DNA of 64,000 nt from Adiantum capillus-veneris (taxonomy: Eukaryota > Streptophyta > Polypodiopsida > Polypodiales > Pteridaceae): the NCBI GenBank assembly GCA_014529385.2, contig CM043962.1, positions 90,261,680 through 90,325,679 on the forward strand, given 5' to 3'. The notes beneath the pieces were generated by a model. The model was not told the DNA's origin and searched no databases. It worked only from the letters and a program-made list of their open reading frames with translations. Made by a program: the position numbers and the translations under genes. Positions 1-10,928 of the stretch are shown here, in pieces; the stretch's first letter is position 1, and each line of letters starts with the position of its first letter.

Positions 1-308
1 CACTCTCTCTCTCGTACACAGTACGCTCACTCACAGACTTCAAACTTGTTTTAAAAATGACAAAAGGTTTTTTCATTAAGGTCAAAAAGTGATATATATA
101 TACCTTACAACTTCTCAAACCCTGAAGTTCCAAAATCAACCATCTACTCAATCTAGCTATCAAAACTGGGATACAATCTGGAAACTTCTGTAAGTCCAAA
201 TATTTACAAGGTGAAAAACCGGGTTTTCCTCAATGAATGAATAATTACAAAAATAATAGTCCGCCGAGTAGTTAAATACCATGGGGTGGTCCAGCTTCTA
301 ACACTTAC

Positions 309-611
309 CTTATTGGCTCACATTTTCCATGGCATACATCTGCAACTCAGACGGTTCATCATTTGGATGCTCAGTTATTAAGTGGCCTTGATTTTGCAAT
401 TCTGGTCTGTCATAAGCTGGCCCAAATTTTGACATGTGCCAAACCCTTCCAAAATTAACATGCTCAAAGCTCTTGGTTTGTAAATTTGGCATTTTATTTC
501 AAAACTTCATTATGACTTTTTTGGCTCTGCTTATTAATTTTTGTGAAATCTAGTAGAGTAAGAGTGTCCCAAGTGTCTGTAGCAGGTGGAAATACAGTAG
601 GTAGCTCTACG

Positions 612-674
<63 letters not shown>

Positions 675-1001
675 ATGACTGTGATCAAATGCAAATGATG
701 TATAAGCTGCCCATTTTTGTGTATAGGTGCCTGACCTACCTCGAGTACCAAGTGTATACTTAACTTATTTGCTCACATTTTCCATGGCATACCATCTACA
801 ACTTATACGTGGCTCATCATTTGGATGCCCGATCATTAATTTCCCTTGATTTTGCAATTTTGGTACGTCCTAAGTTGGCCCAAATTTTGACATGTGCCAA
901 ATCCTTCCAAACTTGACATGCTCAAAGCTCTTACTTTGTAGATTTTACATTTGATTTTAGAACTTGATTATGGATTTTTTTGGCTCCATTTATTAATTTT
1001 A
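309..1001. repeat. Pair of direct repeats, about 235 bp each
   Basis: Two similar blocks lie in the same orientation at about 309-541 and 764-1001. They share long stretches, for example the run around CTCACATTTTCCATGGCAT and the run around TTTTGACATGTGCCAAA. They are separated by about 220 bp that contains a (CT)n tract. The copies have diverged by scattered substitutions. No TG...CA ends or reading frames are evident, so I call them simply a direct duplication or two units of a dispersed repeat. Bases 1-308 hold nothing I recognise. Confidence 0.75.
612..676. repeat. Microsatellite (CT)n followed by (ATCT)n
   Basis: An uninterrupted CT tract of about 43 bp runs into a short ATCT tetranucleotide tract. 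It lies between the two copies of the 235 bp direct repeat. Confidence 0.95.
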
Positions 1002-1416
1002 GATTCTTATTAGATTAAAAAGGAAAGAAAATTATTATTACTTGGCCAAAAATTTAGTCTAAATTATTCTTTACACTCAGATGGACATACTCTCACTCTA
1101 GCTATCTTGTCTGTCAAAATTTGGCATTATGGCTCATTATTATGCATGATATGTGTTACATTCTACTAAAAATAAATAAAAAAGTAAAATTTTAAGTGAT
1201 AAATACACTTTGCACACTATACATTATCTTTCATCATCTTGTAGCTTTAGATCTTGCAATAAGGTACTCCAGCTACTATGACTCCCCCCTTCCCATTCAA
1301 CGTCATCTCGAAAAATGGTTTTTGCAATGTGCATGGGCGTAAATAGCGTGTCCATGCAAGAACGTGTAATGTGGCCCTATTATGATTATAGAAGAGATGC
1401 AATGGGTAACAATATA
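1002..1416. other. No feature recognised
   Basis: AT-rich sequence without a convincing reading frame or repeat structure. Confidence 0.5.
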
Positions 1417-3040
1417 CTATGAAAGATACAAGTACCAAACTGTTTGCTCAATGGTGTTTGTTGGCAAGGCTCCATGTAAACTATATTTTTTGAATAAAAA
1501 CTTTTGAACATGGTACGCCTCTTCTTTGATGGTTGGTTTTGTGATTAATCTTGGCGGATCATTGATTTGGCTTGGCCCAAGTTTGGGTACCCACTTTCCT
1601 ATTGGTTTTGGAGTGGTGTTGTTCATTTTGGTCTCCATTGCTAGTTTTTTTTTTGCGGTTGTTGTTAACTCTGACTTATATTTGGGAATCCATTTATACC
1701 TAGGTATATCTGATAGTCGATCCAGTGTGCGGATCTCTTGTGCGCTCTACTTTTCTTAGCGTCACTATGTCATCTAAAAACTTAAAGTACATCAAATGTT
1801 TCATTGCATTGACTCTTGCACTAGTATCCATGAGCGCTTGCTCCATTGATCCATCTACAAGTAGGACATTGATTTGTACATCCATACTGCCAATCCAATT
1901 TATCTCGATTTGAATTTCTTCAATAAGAGGAGATAGTGTTTTGAGTTTTCAAATTGGATCTATGTTTGGTCATGGTTTTTGCTTCAAAATCTACAAGTTT
2001 GCTTCCTTCTTTGCAGCATGGTCTTAGATGGCTGGATCTTTCCGCTTCCATTATTTTGCTTGGTGAATCTTATCGATCATATCAATAGTGAGAGGTAAAT
2101 GGTACTTCTTTAATCTACAACCATTGATACAATTAGACATCTCATCTCCTTCTAATGTTACAAGATTTATAGCACCACTTGGTCATATATCAATGATAAA
2201 AACTGGGCCATTTTCTTGGTTTTTCAATTTCTTGGAGTGTTGCTTGAAGGTATATAGACCAATACATAGTCCCCTTTTCAATTTCTTGGCGTGTTGCTTG
2301 AAGGTATATAGACCAATACATAGTCCCCTTTTTGAAACTCCTTATTGATGACATGTTGGTCATGAAAAGCTTTCATATTCTAATTTTGTGCATATATGGT
2401 GCAAGAGCCTTGAGTCACAATTCATCTAACATGGTTAGTTGACCACTCTATCTGACAACTCATGTCCAGTCCATCCTAAGTCTTTTGCTACTCGTAGTGT
2501 GGGAATCAAGAATTGGAAGGGCAATAGAGCATTGATCCCAAATGCCAAACTGAAAGGTGTTGTACCCAATTTTGTTTTGTATGATACCCTATACGCCCAA
2601 AGAGCTAAATGTAGCTTCTGGTCCCAATCGACTCTCGACTTGTTTACAATTTTTGTGGGCACGATACATAGAATTTTGTTTTTGCTCTTTGCTTGTCCAT
2701 TTTCTTGAGGGTGATACAACAATGAATTTGAATGAAGCACCGTAAATTCTTGCAATAGTTAATCAATCATATCGTTTAAGAAGTGAGTCCCTAGGTCACT
2801 CACTATCTCAATTGGAAGCCTATATCTAGTGAAGACATTCTCGTATAAGAACTGCACTGTCATTTTGGCAACGTTATTTTGCATGGGTCTAGATCCTACC
2901 CAATTGGTCAAGTATTATGTGGCCATTGTGATATATTAAGAATGCATTTTATAGACATGTGGCGAGATAGATCCAACAAAATCTACCCCCACTTGGTGAA
3001 GGCCCTTGCACCCATAATTGGTCTTAACTTCATTTCATCA
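1417..3040 (-). pseudogene. Ty3-gypsy pol remnant: integrase core, integrase C-terminus, retropepsin-like domain and tail
   Basis: Read from 3040 down to 1417. The segment starts with the integrase entry motif FTKWGVDFVG, then the second aspartate in IVSDLGTHF, then YHPQENGQAK, ALWAYRVSYKT and the C-terminal GCRLKKYHLPL. The expected catalytic glutamate after NGQA is a lysine, so the core would be inactive. Behind the integrase the frame continues into MDVQINVLL and ALMDTSARVNAM, which resembles a retropepsin active-site loop (D-T-x-A), and then GKWVPKLGP. Several stops and an in-frame 54 bp duplication interrupt it. The same order (integrase, DTxA domain, WVPK tail) is seen in element D at 35.5-37.4 kb, so this is a second, diverged member of that lineage. 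Everything upstream of the integrase core is missing. Confidence 0.8.
2221..2328. repeat. 54 bp tandem duplication inside integrase C-terminus
   Basis: Two adjacent units, 2221-2274 and 2275-2328, differ at about one base. The unit is 18 codons, so the protein segment GDYVLVYIPSSNTPRN is doubled in frame. This is a replication-slippage type duplication inside a dead gene. Confidence 0.9.
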
Positions 3041-3993
3041 CATTGGTGAGACCAAAGTTTGTCAAGGCTAGAAGTGGTGCAAGGAGTGATATGGGTGTCA
3101 TGACAAAGTGCTAGAGAAGGTATAAAGGCTGTGTGCATGCAAGTGGTGGTTGAAATGTATACCTGATGCAGTTTTTGAGGCCAAGAGGGCTCCAAAAAGG
3201 TCCGATTGGGATGACAAGAACAGATGCCCCAAGTGTTGGAAGGATGCCTTGGAAGGTGGTTTTGAAGTGCTCTACATGCTAGTCTATATGGATCATCAAA
3301 TGGAGCTACGATGTGGGAATTATGGTGGTTTAAAGATAGAAGGATTTGCAAATCCTAGATGGGCCGAGCAGGTGTAGGCATAAGGTCAGAGCTAATGTTA
3401 GGGGATGTGGTTGAAGTGCTCAAGCTGTGGAGCATGCCGGCCTTTTCAAATTTTTTGATTGAATCTCCGATGAGCAAGTTATGGCCAATGGAAGATTCTA
3501 AAGGGGCCAATAGTGTGCGAGGTTGACCATGTCAATAGATGTGACATATGGCATTTTCTTGGGCTCCCCAAAGTTTTAGAGAGTGGTATGCAACATGAGG
3601 AGTCTATTAAAGTTGAGGATGTGTCAATCAAAATTACGGGAGACAAGTTATGCCAAGTTGAAACTTGGAGAATTTGCTCGAGGGGTGATACCAGATGCTT
3701 TTCATCTATTTTGGCAGCCTCGATTTGTGGCCTCAAGAAGGTCAAAATGGGTTGAGGCAGTGGAGTTTCAGTGAGACTTTTCGTCTTGGGAATTGAGTTT
3801 GTGAGTAGGAGAGGGTGTCTCTCTAAATGACAAGAAAAAATTGGCTTTTATAAGTTTTTTTGGAGTGGTTTTGGGTCACCCCAAGGGCGAGCCCCCCTAG
3901 GCATGCCTCATGGATAGCAAAAAAGCCATAGGCAGAGTCTGAGCAAAGAAGGTGATGATATATAGGATGGGCCAAGCCTCACTATTGGATAGA
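3041..3993. other. Unassigned, possibly LTR-derived
   Basis: I recognise no protein here. At about 3838-3852 the plus strand reads TTGGCTTTTATAAG, which on the minus strand is a TATA-like TTATAAAAGCCAA. The same core occurs in the LTRs near 7981 and 31164, so part of this stretch may be an LTR fragment. No TG...CA boundaries could be set. Confidence 0.35.
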
Positions 3994-4739
<746 letters not shown>

Positions 4740-4915
4740 GTGCAAAGTAGAATATGGCCTTAAAAATGGGAAGTCCAACCGATATTCTTTCTCTGTGGAT
4801 GTGGTTATTGAGAAGAGGATGTAGGTGTAGGCCTATATAGATGCTGGAGCACAGGTGTGTGTCATGATGGAAGCAGCCATGAAGGAGACAAGTGTTGAGT
4901 TAGTAGCCAAGTCAA
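4740..4915 (+). pseudogene. Retropepsin-like remnant
   Basis: On the plus strand the frame reads SFSVDVVIEKRM, then two stops, then AYIDAGAQVCVMMEAAMKE. The D-A-G-A loop followed by Q-V-C-V-M matches the layout of the gypsy protease of element B, which reads VDGGAQICIMTEG on the minus strand near 18.25 kb. Only about 55 codons survive and the flap and second half of the domain are not visible. It ends immediately before the 4916 reading frame, but in a different frame. The family assignment rests on this one motif. Confidence 0.5.
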
Positions 4916-7195
4916 ATGTCACAACATGCCCAAGGTGATGTGTCTCCCCGCATATCTTCTCCTATCTCTGAACACCAAGATCAACCAATGCCTAGCCCAC
5001 CACCATCATCGGCAGTTAAAGACACAACAAATGAGCCAACAAAAGAAGCAAAAGATGAACATGAAAAGGAAGATGAATCTGCAAGAGAACCAAAACACAA
5101 AGAGGCAGTTGAATCTTTACACGAAGCTGAATCTACACAAAGAGCAACTGGATCTACTCAAGAGCAGCCAATAGAAAAAGAGCTAGAGACACAAAAGGTA
5201 GCAAGTCCTGCAACAAAAGAGGACACCACACAGTTTGAGCAGCCAAAGGAACAAAAGGTAGAGGAACAAGAGAAGGCCGAGGCACCACCCTCTACCTCCA
5301 CAGAAAAAGAATAGCCACACCTACAAGAACAATAGAAACCAGCCATCCTGACACAACCAACAGACGCCCATGAGGCCACAGAAACATCAAGATAGCTGAC
5401 ACGCAATGAAGACTGGAAATCCAATGAAGAAGTCATCCTGTAGGTTAACGAATATGCTAATCAAATGCAGGAGATGACAGAGAGGCTTCGCTCAACAGCA
5501 CTTGGCCGTAGCACACGGGCCAAAGAGTAAGAGATGGTGATCGACGCACTCTAAGGGGAGTTAGAAGATAGACTTAATGTCATCACCGATCTGCAAAGGA
5601 AAGTGCAGGAGCTGAGAGTAAAAGCTGAACAACATCAGCTTGCTAGAGATAAGTAGAAAAAAGAAATGGAGGAGTTGGGTGAGCTGCTTACCAAATTGTC
5701 AGATGCATGCAAATCCAAGGATGATCATTTGGTAGAAGTTACAAATGAACTTCTCACTACCACCCTATTAGCTCAAAAATCCCAGGTATAGCTAGATGTA
5801 GCCAATGATTCTCTACAGTACTCAGATGAAAGAATCAATGATCAAGTGATATTCTTGCGGAAAATACGAGAAAATCCAGCCGCCATCGCTTCGATCAAAG
5901 GTACATATGAGGTCTACAAGTAACTAGAAAAGAAAAATAAATAACTCAAATTGGAGCTTAAGCTAGGAGCAATCTCAGTGCAGAGACCTGGCCTTAATGC
6001 GAGTCTAGAGAGAAGATGAACTGCTAAAGGAGATAACTGAACTCAAAAGAGTCAACCAGCTACTGAGAGAGGGAGGGCCAGCAACGCAAGAAGAGGCATG
6101 CACTTCAGAGCATCCTCAGATAGAAATACCTGTAGTATCATTTGTTGAATGGAGACACAATCCACAGTAGAGCTGAGTGACAAGGAAGATTTTCAAGTAC
6201 CCATTACAGAAGAAGACACAATGCCCATGGTCCAGCTGTCAAAGGCTGAAGAAGATGCACTAAAAGAAAAATTTACACAAGATGCAGATGAGCAGTGGAA
6301 GACAACAATGGATTGAGAGCAGAGAGTACTTCATTCTATCAATGTCACACAACTCACTCCCAATCAAATAAATGCACAATGGCACCAATAGACCCTGCCC
6401 TACCCCCTGATTAAAGTTGAGTTGCTACAGGTAAAGGAAAGGCTTTACACAGACATGCAAGTCGAGGGTGCAGATAAAGACCACCCAAAGTGGAGGTTGA
6501 GCTAGCTGAACAAAAACCCAAGATACTTGATTCTGTTCACGAGAGCACCTGCGGCCCTGCAAAAAGATCCAACTTTTTGTCTTGTACCAAGAGTAAGGAC
6601 CTAGATAGCACATGAGGCACTACTAAAGAAGCGGCCAACTTGGCTGAATTACCCTAGATTGCCTGCTCCAGAAAAGGGACTAGCAATTGAAGAGTACATG
6701 GTGAAAACCCTAAAGGGCGCCATGTCATTCTTTAAAAGTCTACCAGATTTTTCATGTGCTATGCTATATAAGATCTATCGAATGCTGCTTACATGCATCG
6801 AAGTGTTCAATGAGCCAAAGCAAGCAGGCGCCCCTTGGATGTCATTCCTAGAGGGTAACAAAGGTTTGTGCTATAATCTTAGTGGCCAACCTTCCAAAGA
6901 AGTCCTCTATATTATGGATTCTACGCCAGATGCATGTTTCTACCTTCTCACAATATGTTGGCATTCGAGGAAGCGTTCTACACGGGATTCTTCACTTGGG
7001 GAATGAAGATATTTGCGCCAGTGATCAGCAACCTCACATCAAGGTTTTTAGGCTACTCAGTAGTGGAGGTGAAGAACATAATAACTATGCAAATTTTGCA
7101 AGTGACAAATAAAGAAAGGAATATCAGATACCAAAAGGCACTAAGTGCGCTTAAAGACCGCCTCGCCAGCCGCCAGCCCGAAGACTAGTTCAGTC
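4916..7195 (+). pseudogene. Decayed accessory reading frame of an LTR retrotransposon (coiled-coil protein, family unknown)
   Basis: The longest open stretch is 132 codons from ATG 4916: an acidic, Pro/Glu/Lys/Gln-rich segment (EEQEKAEAPPSTSTEKE at its end). Reading on in frame gives heptad-rich coiled-coil sequence (MQEMTERLRSTALG, LQRKVQELRVKAEQHQ). After frameshifts near 6010, 6155 and 6955 it reaches a more globular C-terminus (6659-7190: SFFKSLPDFSCAMLYKIYRM, SFLEGNKGLCYNLSG). About 14 in-frame stops occur, nearly all TAG or TAA, so a protein of roughly 750 residues has decayed. It ends 45 bp before a polypurine tract and LTR, so I infer a 3' accessory ORF of a gypsy-type element, possibly the displaced 3' end of element D. 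I do not recognise the family. Confidence 0.6.
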
Positions 7196-7224
7196 CATAA
7201 CGCTATGTCAAGGGAGGACACAAG

Positions 7225-7239
7225 CGAGGAGGGGGGGAA
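7225..7239 (+). other. Polypurine tract
   Basis: A purine-only run (GAGGAGGGGGGGAA) directly abuts the TGTTAG start of the LTR at 7240. This is the expected primer site for plus-strand DNA synthesis, and it marks the adjacent reading frame (4916-7195) as the 3' end of a plus-oriented retroelement. Confidence 0.75.
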
Positions 7240-8207
7240 TGTTAGTAGCAAGCTAACATGGATACCATTTTTCGGAGTTCGAATGTTAGTAGCAAGCATT
7301 TCTAACCTCACCATCCTATCTCATTGCAGTATTAGCGAGAACCACGATTAAATCGTCAATCCATGGGACGAAGTTGACTCGACTAGTGCATAGAGGCTAC
7401 AAGAGGGTGTCAGTCTTTTGGAAAACAACTAACAACTCGCACCTAACTCATGCTACACTCAAGTGACTAAAATCACAAAAAGCCAATCGCTCATCGACAA
7501 ACAAATCACATCCCTTACAGCATCAAATGACATCCAAACGTAATGAAACTTCTAGGACATGTTTATAAGACCTAAGCACACATGCTTGTGGTCTCAAATT
7601 CCACTTTAGGTCAAGTTCCAAAATCGTGATTATTAATAGCAGTGGATTTTTGACCTAGTCGTTTTCGACCCAGAATGCATCTAAATGCTTAGCAATGATG
7701 CCCCAATAACACGCCTATGCTTAGTTTTTTATTTGAAAATATAAATTCCTAGTTATGATGATGAAATTAGGCTGCGGGTCAACGACGCCAAAAGCTACGA
7801 ATTACTATGATGTGTTTAGGTCAATACGTAGAGCTCTTACCTGCGGTTCCAATGCAACAAACACGACTGTGATGTGACAATTGGGGAGGGAGTAGGAAGC
7901 TCGAGAAGGAGAGGAGTGAGCGCCATTAGCTCACGCCGTGTATTTCATTATCCAAAACTTAATAATAACTTACAAAAATTGGCTTTTATACCTTAGCCAA
8001 GGTTTTTGGTGGTCAAAACTAGTAATCTTGGAGTTCTACCAAAGATGGGTATTGACAGGTTGATACAATCTGGAAGCTTGTAGCCCCGGCTCATTACAGA
8101 GTTTCTCCGAGAAAATAGGAGTTACAATATTCCCGATTTATCAAAATAATAAGTGTTTTACAATGAGAACTCCAAAAAATGGTATTCGTATTAGCTTGCT
8201 GCTAACA
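7240..8207. mobile_element. LTR of the D family, chimeric, with about 41 bp terminal inverted repeats
   Basis: The block begins TGTTAGTAGCAAGC and ends GCTTGCTGCTAACA. The first 41 bp (7240-7280) are the near-perfect reverse complement of the last 41 bp. From 7301 to 8207 it aligns collinearly with the D 5' LTR (58121-58139 plus 62687-63558). Its TATA motif reads leftward, so the body lies in minus orientation, whereas the polypurine tract and the first 41 bp lie in plus orientation. TGTTAGTAGCAAGC recurs at 7284-7297 just after the 41 bp segment. The flank at 8208 is GGGGA, the complement of the TCCCC beside the other LTR at 63559. Confidence 0.75.
7981..7992 (-). promoter_or_regulatory. LTR TATA box
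   Basis: The minus strand reads GGTATAAAAGCC, a good TATA box, about 220 bp from the TGTTAGCAGC end of the LTR at 8207. The matching place in the 63 kb LTR copy (near 63335) has lost about 27 bp including this box. Confidence 0.6.
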
Positions 8208-8212
8208 GGGGA
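8208..8212. other. Target-site duplication copy GGGGA (TCCCC on minus)
   Basis: Five bases next to the LTR end at 8207. The same five bases in the other orientation follow the LTR end at 63558. Joining the two flanks through one copy restores the Tnp2 frame Asn-Ile-Pro-Pro-Trp. Confidence 0.8.
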
Positions 8213-8773
8213 ATGTTGTAGTTGACGATGACAATTGGCCATACACTGTAAGATGTTTACCTTTGACCAAATGGATTTACACCATCCATAGCCACGTAAT
8301 CTGAAGGAATCCGTAGCACACCATCCAAAGATCTATTCTCCTCATGCATGGATGCTAGGGCGGCCATGGACTTACATTTGAAGAAATATTTGATGCGAGG
8401 CAACAGAGGCTCAAACATAGCCTCATTGGGAATGTGGTCTGCATGATCACCCTCCAAGCGGACAGAGGCTACATCTTGTGGCCTCACATATGATGCTTGA
8501 CCAAAGCGTCTACGAACACGTCTATTGGGTTGCAAGATTTCTGTCTGTTGGCTAGCGTCAGAGTCCGACGAGTTTTATTTGGCAATAACTCGCCAAATTT
8601 GCAAACGTGCTACAAAGAAATGCATCTTGTTTGTCGCACAGCATGTTTGGATTGATTACAAGGACATAAGATCCTTGTTGGTTGGACGGCCCCACATTGT
8701 CGTCACTACTCATAATGAATGTAAAAACCTTATAACCTGAACATAAATTTAATATTCTATTGGCATCCTCCAT
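8208..8773 (-). pseudogene. CACTA (En/Spm) Tnp2 transposase, N-terminal half
   Basis: Read leftward from 8773: MEDANRILN and GYKVFTFIM resemble the Tnp2 N-terminal segment. Then come FEPLLPRIKYFFKCKSMAAL, MHEENRSLDGVLRIPSDYVA and DGVNPFGQR, then a stop, and YSVWPIVIVNYNI. The string DG(x)NPFG...YSxWPVxxxxYN is a hallmark of the Transposase_21 (Tnp2) family. The gene is truncated exactly at the LTR boundary after Asn-Ile-Pro. The missing continuation (PPWLTTKKGH) lies at 63.56 kb on the other strand. There are stops and probable deletions between the blocks, so it is inactive. Tnp2 catalyses excision and insertion of CACTA transposons. Confidence 0.85.
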
Positions 8774-9073
8774 CTCTTATCTCTCTCTCTCTCTCTTAAT
8801 CTCCCTCACAATCAAGAAACCATAGATCACACTGTAAAGTAACTCAAATTCTCTAGCCATGTTCGATCTCCGCACACCTCGATCCACAAGTGCATGAAGA
8901 CCAGAACCACCGGGTTATAATCTTGTCTTTATTGGTCAATGCCTGTATTTGTGGGTACAAGAAATCTACACACCCACATCTACATGACTATGCATGTAGT
9001 GGACAAAACCCCTTTGCCTCTTTTTTAGCTGTAGCAATTCACAAATGCTCTAATTTCTACTCAACACTGCGAG
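8774..9073. other. No feature recognised
   Basis: Contains a short CT run near 8780-8796 and no recognisable gene. It may be upstream CACTA sequence. Confidence 0.35.
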
Positions 9074-9095
9074 TGCTCTCTCTCTCTCTCACACA

Positions 9096-9179
<84 letters not shown>
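9074..9179. repeat. Compound microsatellite (CT)n(CA)n
   Basis: A CT tract with a short CA interruption passes at about 9142 into a pure CA tract ending at 9179. Confidence 0.97.
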
Positions 9180-9180
<1 letters not shown>

Positions 9181-9370
9181 GCCAACTTGATACGTTGTGA
9201 AAGTCCTGAGTTATCCACTTTCCTCTTCTATCACTCAAGCTCAACAGATAGAGAATGCTTCCAGCAGCCAGTGTTGTTGCCCACCCTTTGAACATTCCAA
9301 AGCTAATTAGCTTCAAACACCTTTAAGCTCTACAAAAAAAAGAGAGATGGTTGGGCCTCTTCTTCAGCTC

Positions 9371-9485
9371 TAAACCTTAAATCTTGAGTTAAACCCTAAA
9401 CCTAGCCCTAAACCTAACCCTAAAGCTCTAATATTATATCTAAACCTAAACTCTAACTTAAATATAAAAACTAAATCTTAAACCT
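9371..9485. repeat. Degenerate interstitial telomere-like repeats
   Basis: Repeated variants of CCCTAAA and CCTAAA occur (AACCCTAAACCTAGCCCTAAA and neighbours), the plant telomere heptamer read on the C-rich strand. The array is short and decays rightward into TCTAAACC and ACTTAAAT variants. Bases 9180-9370 and 9486-9734 hold nothing else I recognise. Confidence 0.7.
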
Positions 9486-9734
9486 ATGTTGACTCTCTCT
9501 CTATATTTCTTTCCCTCTTTCTTTATCTGGATATGTCATAGTCTATCTATTTACAAAGACAGACATTGACGAAGCTCTTCACCGATTAATGCATCATTTT
9601 CTTGGACAATTTGATCCACAAGGAGTTTATCAAATTGGTCTCATAAATCATTTTGAGATTTTGAAGACGTTTAATATAACATTTCATTTCTTATTTTCTC
9701 TCTTTTTTTAATCTATCTCTATCCCTCTCTTTGT

Positions 9735-9799
9735 TTTCTACCCTTATCTCTCTCTCACTCTCTCTTTGCTTTCTCCCCCCCCTCCCTCTCTCTCTCTTT

Positions 9800-9850
<51 letters not shown>
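9735..9850. repeat. Microsatellite (CT)n
   Basis: Interrupted CT tracts precede a pure tract of about 50 bp ending near 9849. They are followed by a GT-rich stretch to about 9998. Confidence 0.95.
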
Positions 9851-9851
<1 letters not shown>

Positions 9852-10001
9852 CCTCTCTCAATGTGTATGTGTATGCATTCTTTGTTTATGCATGTGTGTG
9901 TACATTCTTTGTACATTCAATGTGTGTGTGTATGTGTTTTTTGTTTATGCATGTGTGTACATCCTCTCTCTCTCATAAAAAATGTGCGTGTGTGTGTTTG
10001 T

Positions 10002-10132
10002 GAGAGAGAGAGGGAGGGAGAGAGAGAAAGAGGGGAAAGGAACATGAGAGGGGGGAGAGAGAAGGAGCATACCTGGCTCTCCTTCCTCTCCTCGTGTGTG
10101 TGTGCGTGGGGGGAGGGAGAGGGAGAGGGAGA

Positions 10133-10208
<76 letters not shown>
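10002..10208. repeat. Microsatellite (GA)n with GGGA interruptions
   Basis: Imperfect GA sequence is broken near 10040-10110 by other purine-rich and GT sequence, then runs as a pure GA array to about 10208. It is complementary to the CT tract 150-400 bp upstream. Confidence 0.95.
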
Positions 10209-10211
<3 letters not shown>

Positions 10212-10639
10212 GCATTCCCTTCGCTATGCACGCTGCTACACAACAAATAGTATAGCAATGGGCATAGAAACGCTGTTAATTTTCACATTTGAGTGTAACA
10301 CTGCTAGTGTCGCTAATATGAAGAACCTTTTGTAGTGTTAAGGGTCATGTGTGTGGGCTTAGTTTGAATGCACTGGATATGTCAAACTCCAAGTGTGGGA
10401 GTTGATACAATAAGGAATATGATTTATGGTCAAGGGATGCAATCCCGAAAGGATTGTGGTTATGATTTTGATTGTGAAAGTCGGTGTGGCTCTTGGTTTT
10501 TTTTTTTTTTGGGATATGGTTATGTTGTTGAAATGTTGTGAAAATTTTTGCAACCATGTTATGTGCTAAAGTGGTTTTGTAGGATTGGATGTGCACCACC
10601 CTGAGTTGGGTGGAGTGCTCACACATGTGATAAGAGTTG
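10209..10639. other. Flank of the copia element, nothing recognised
   Basis: AT/GT-rich sequence with a poly-T run near 10499-10510. No gene is supported. Confidence 0.4.
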
Positions 10640-10869
10640 TGTTGAAATTAGGGTTGCAAGAAAATACACACAGCTTGGAGAAGACAAAGGAAGCTCAAGG
10701 CACACAAACAGAGATTGTATTACTTAGTGTGCAATGGAAAGATGAGTTAGCCCTAGAGTGATGGGCATATATACAAAGCATGGGGGAAAAAACCTCCTAG
10801 TGAGGGAAAAAATTCCGTGACGATCCTAAGTGTATTCACACACACCACTACCACATGTATATGGTAACA
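10640..10869 (-). repeat. Copia A 3' LTR
   Basis: Plus strand runs from TGTTGAAATTAGGG to GGTAACA (TG...CA). It matches 26800-27028 throughout, including CCTCCTAGTGAGGGAAAAAA. The following bases AATCCCCCATGG are, on the minus strand, the purine-rich CCATGGGGGATT tract expected just upstream of a 3' LTR. Confidence 0.85.
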
Positions 10870-10928
10870 AATCCCCCATGGGAGTGATGTGGTGAAAAAG
10901 AGCTAGCACACATAGAGTATAGAAAGTG

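Noticed and set aside
2439-2745. Plus-strand ORFs at 2.4-2.7 kb
   Set aside because: Antisense shadows of the minus-strand integrase.
7145-7351. Plus-strand ORF crossing the LTR border
   Set aside because: A shifted frame of the decayed accessory gene running into the LTR.
7240-8207. MITE or foldback DNA transposon because of 41 bp inverted ends
   Set aside because: The body is collinear with the D 5' LTR, a polypurine tract abuts it, and TG...CA ends with a 5 bp site fit an LTR.
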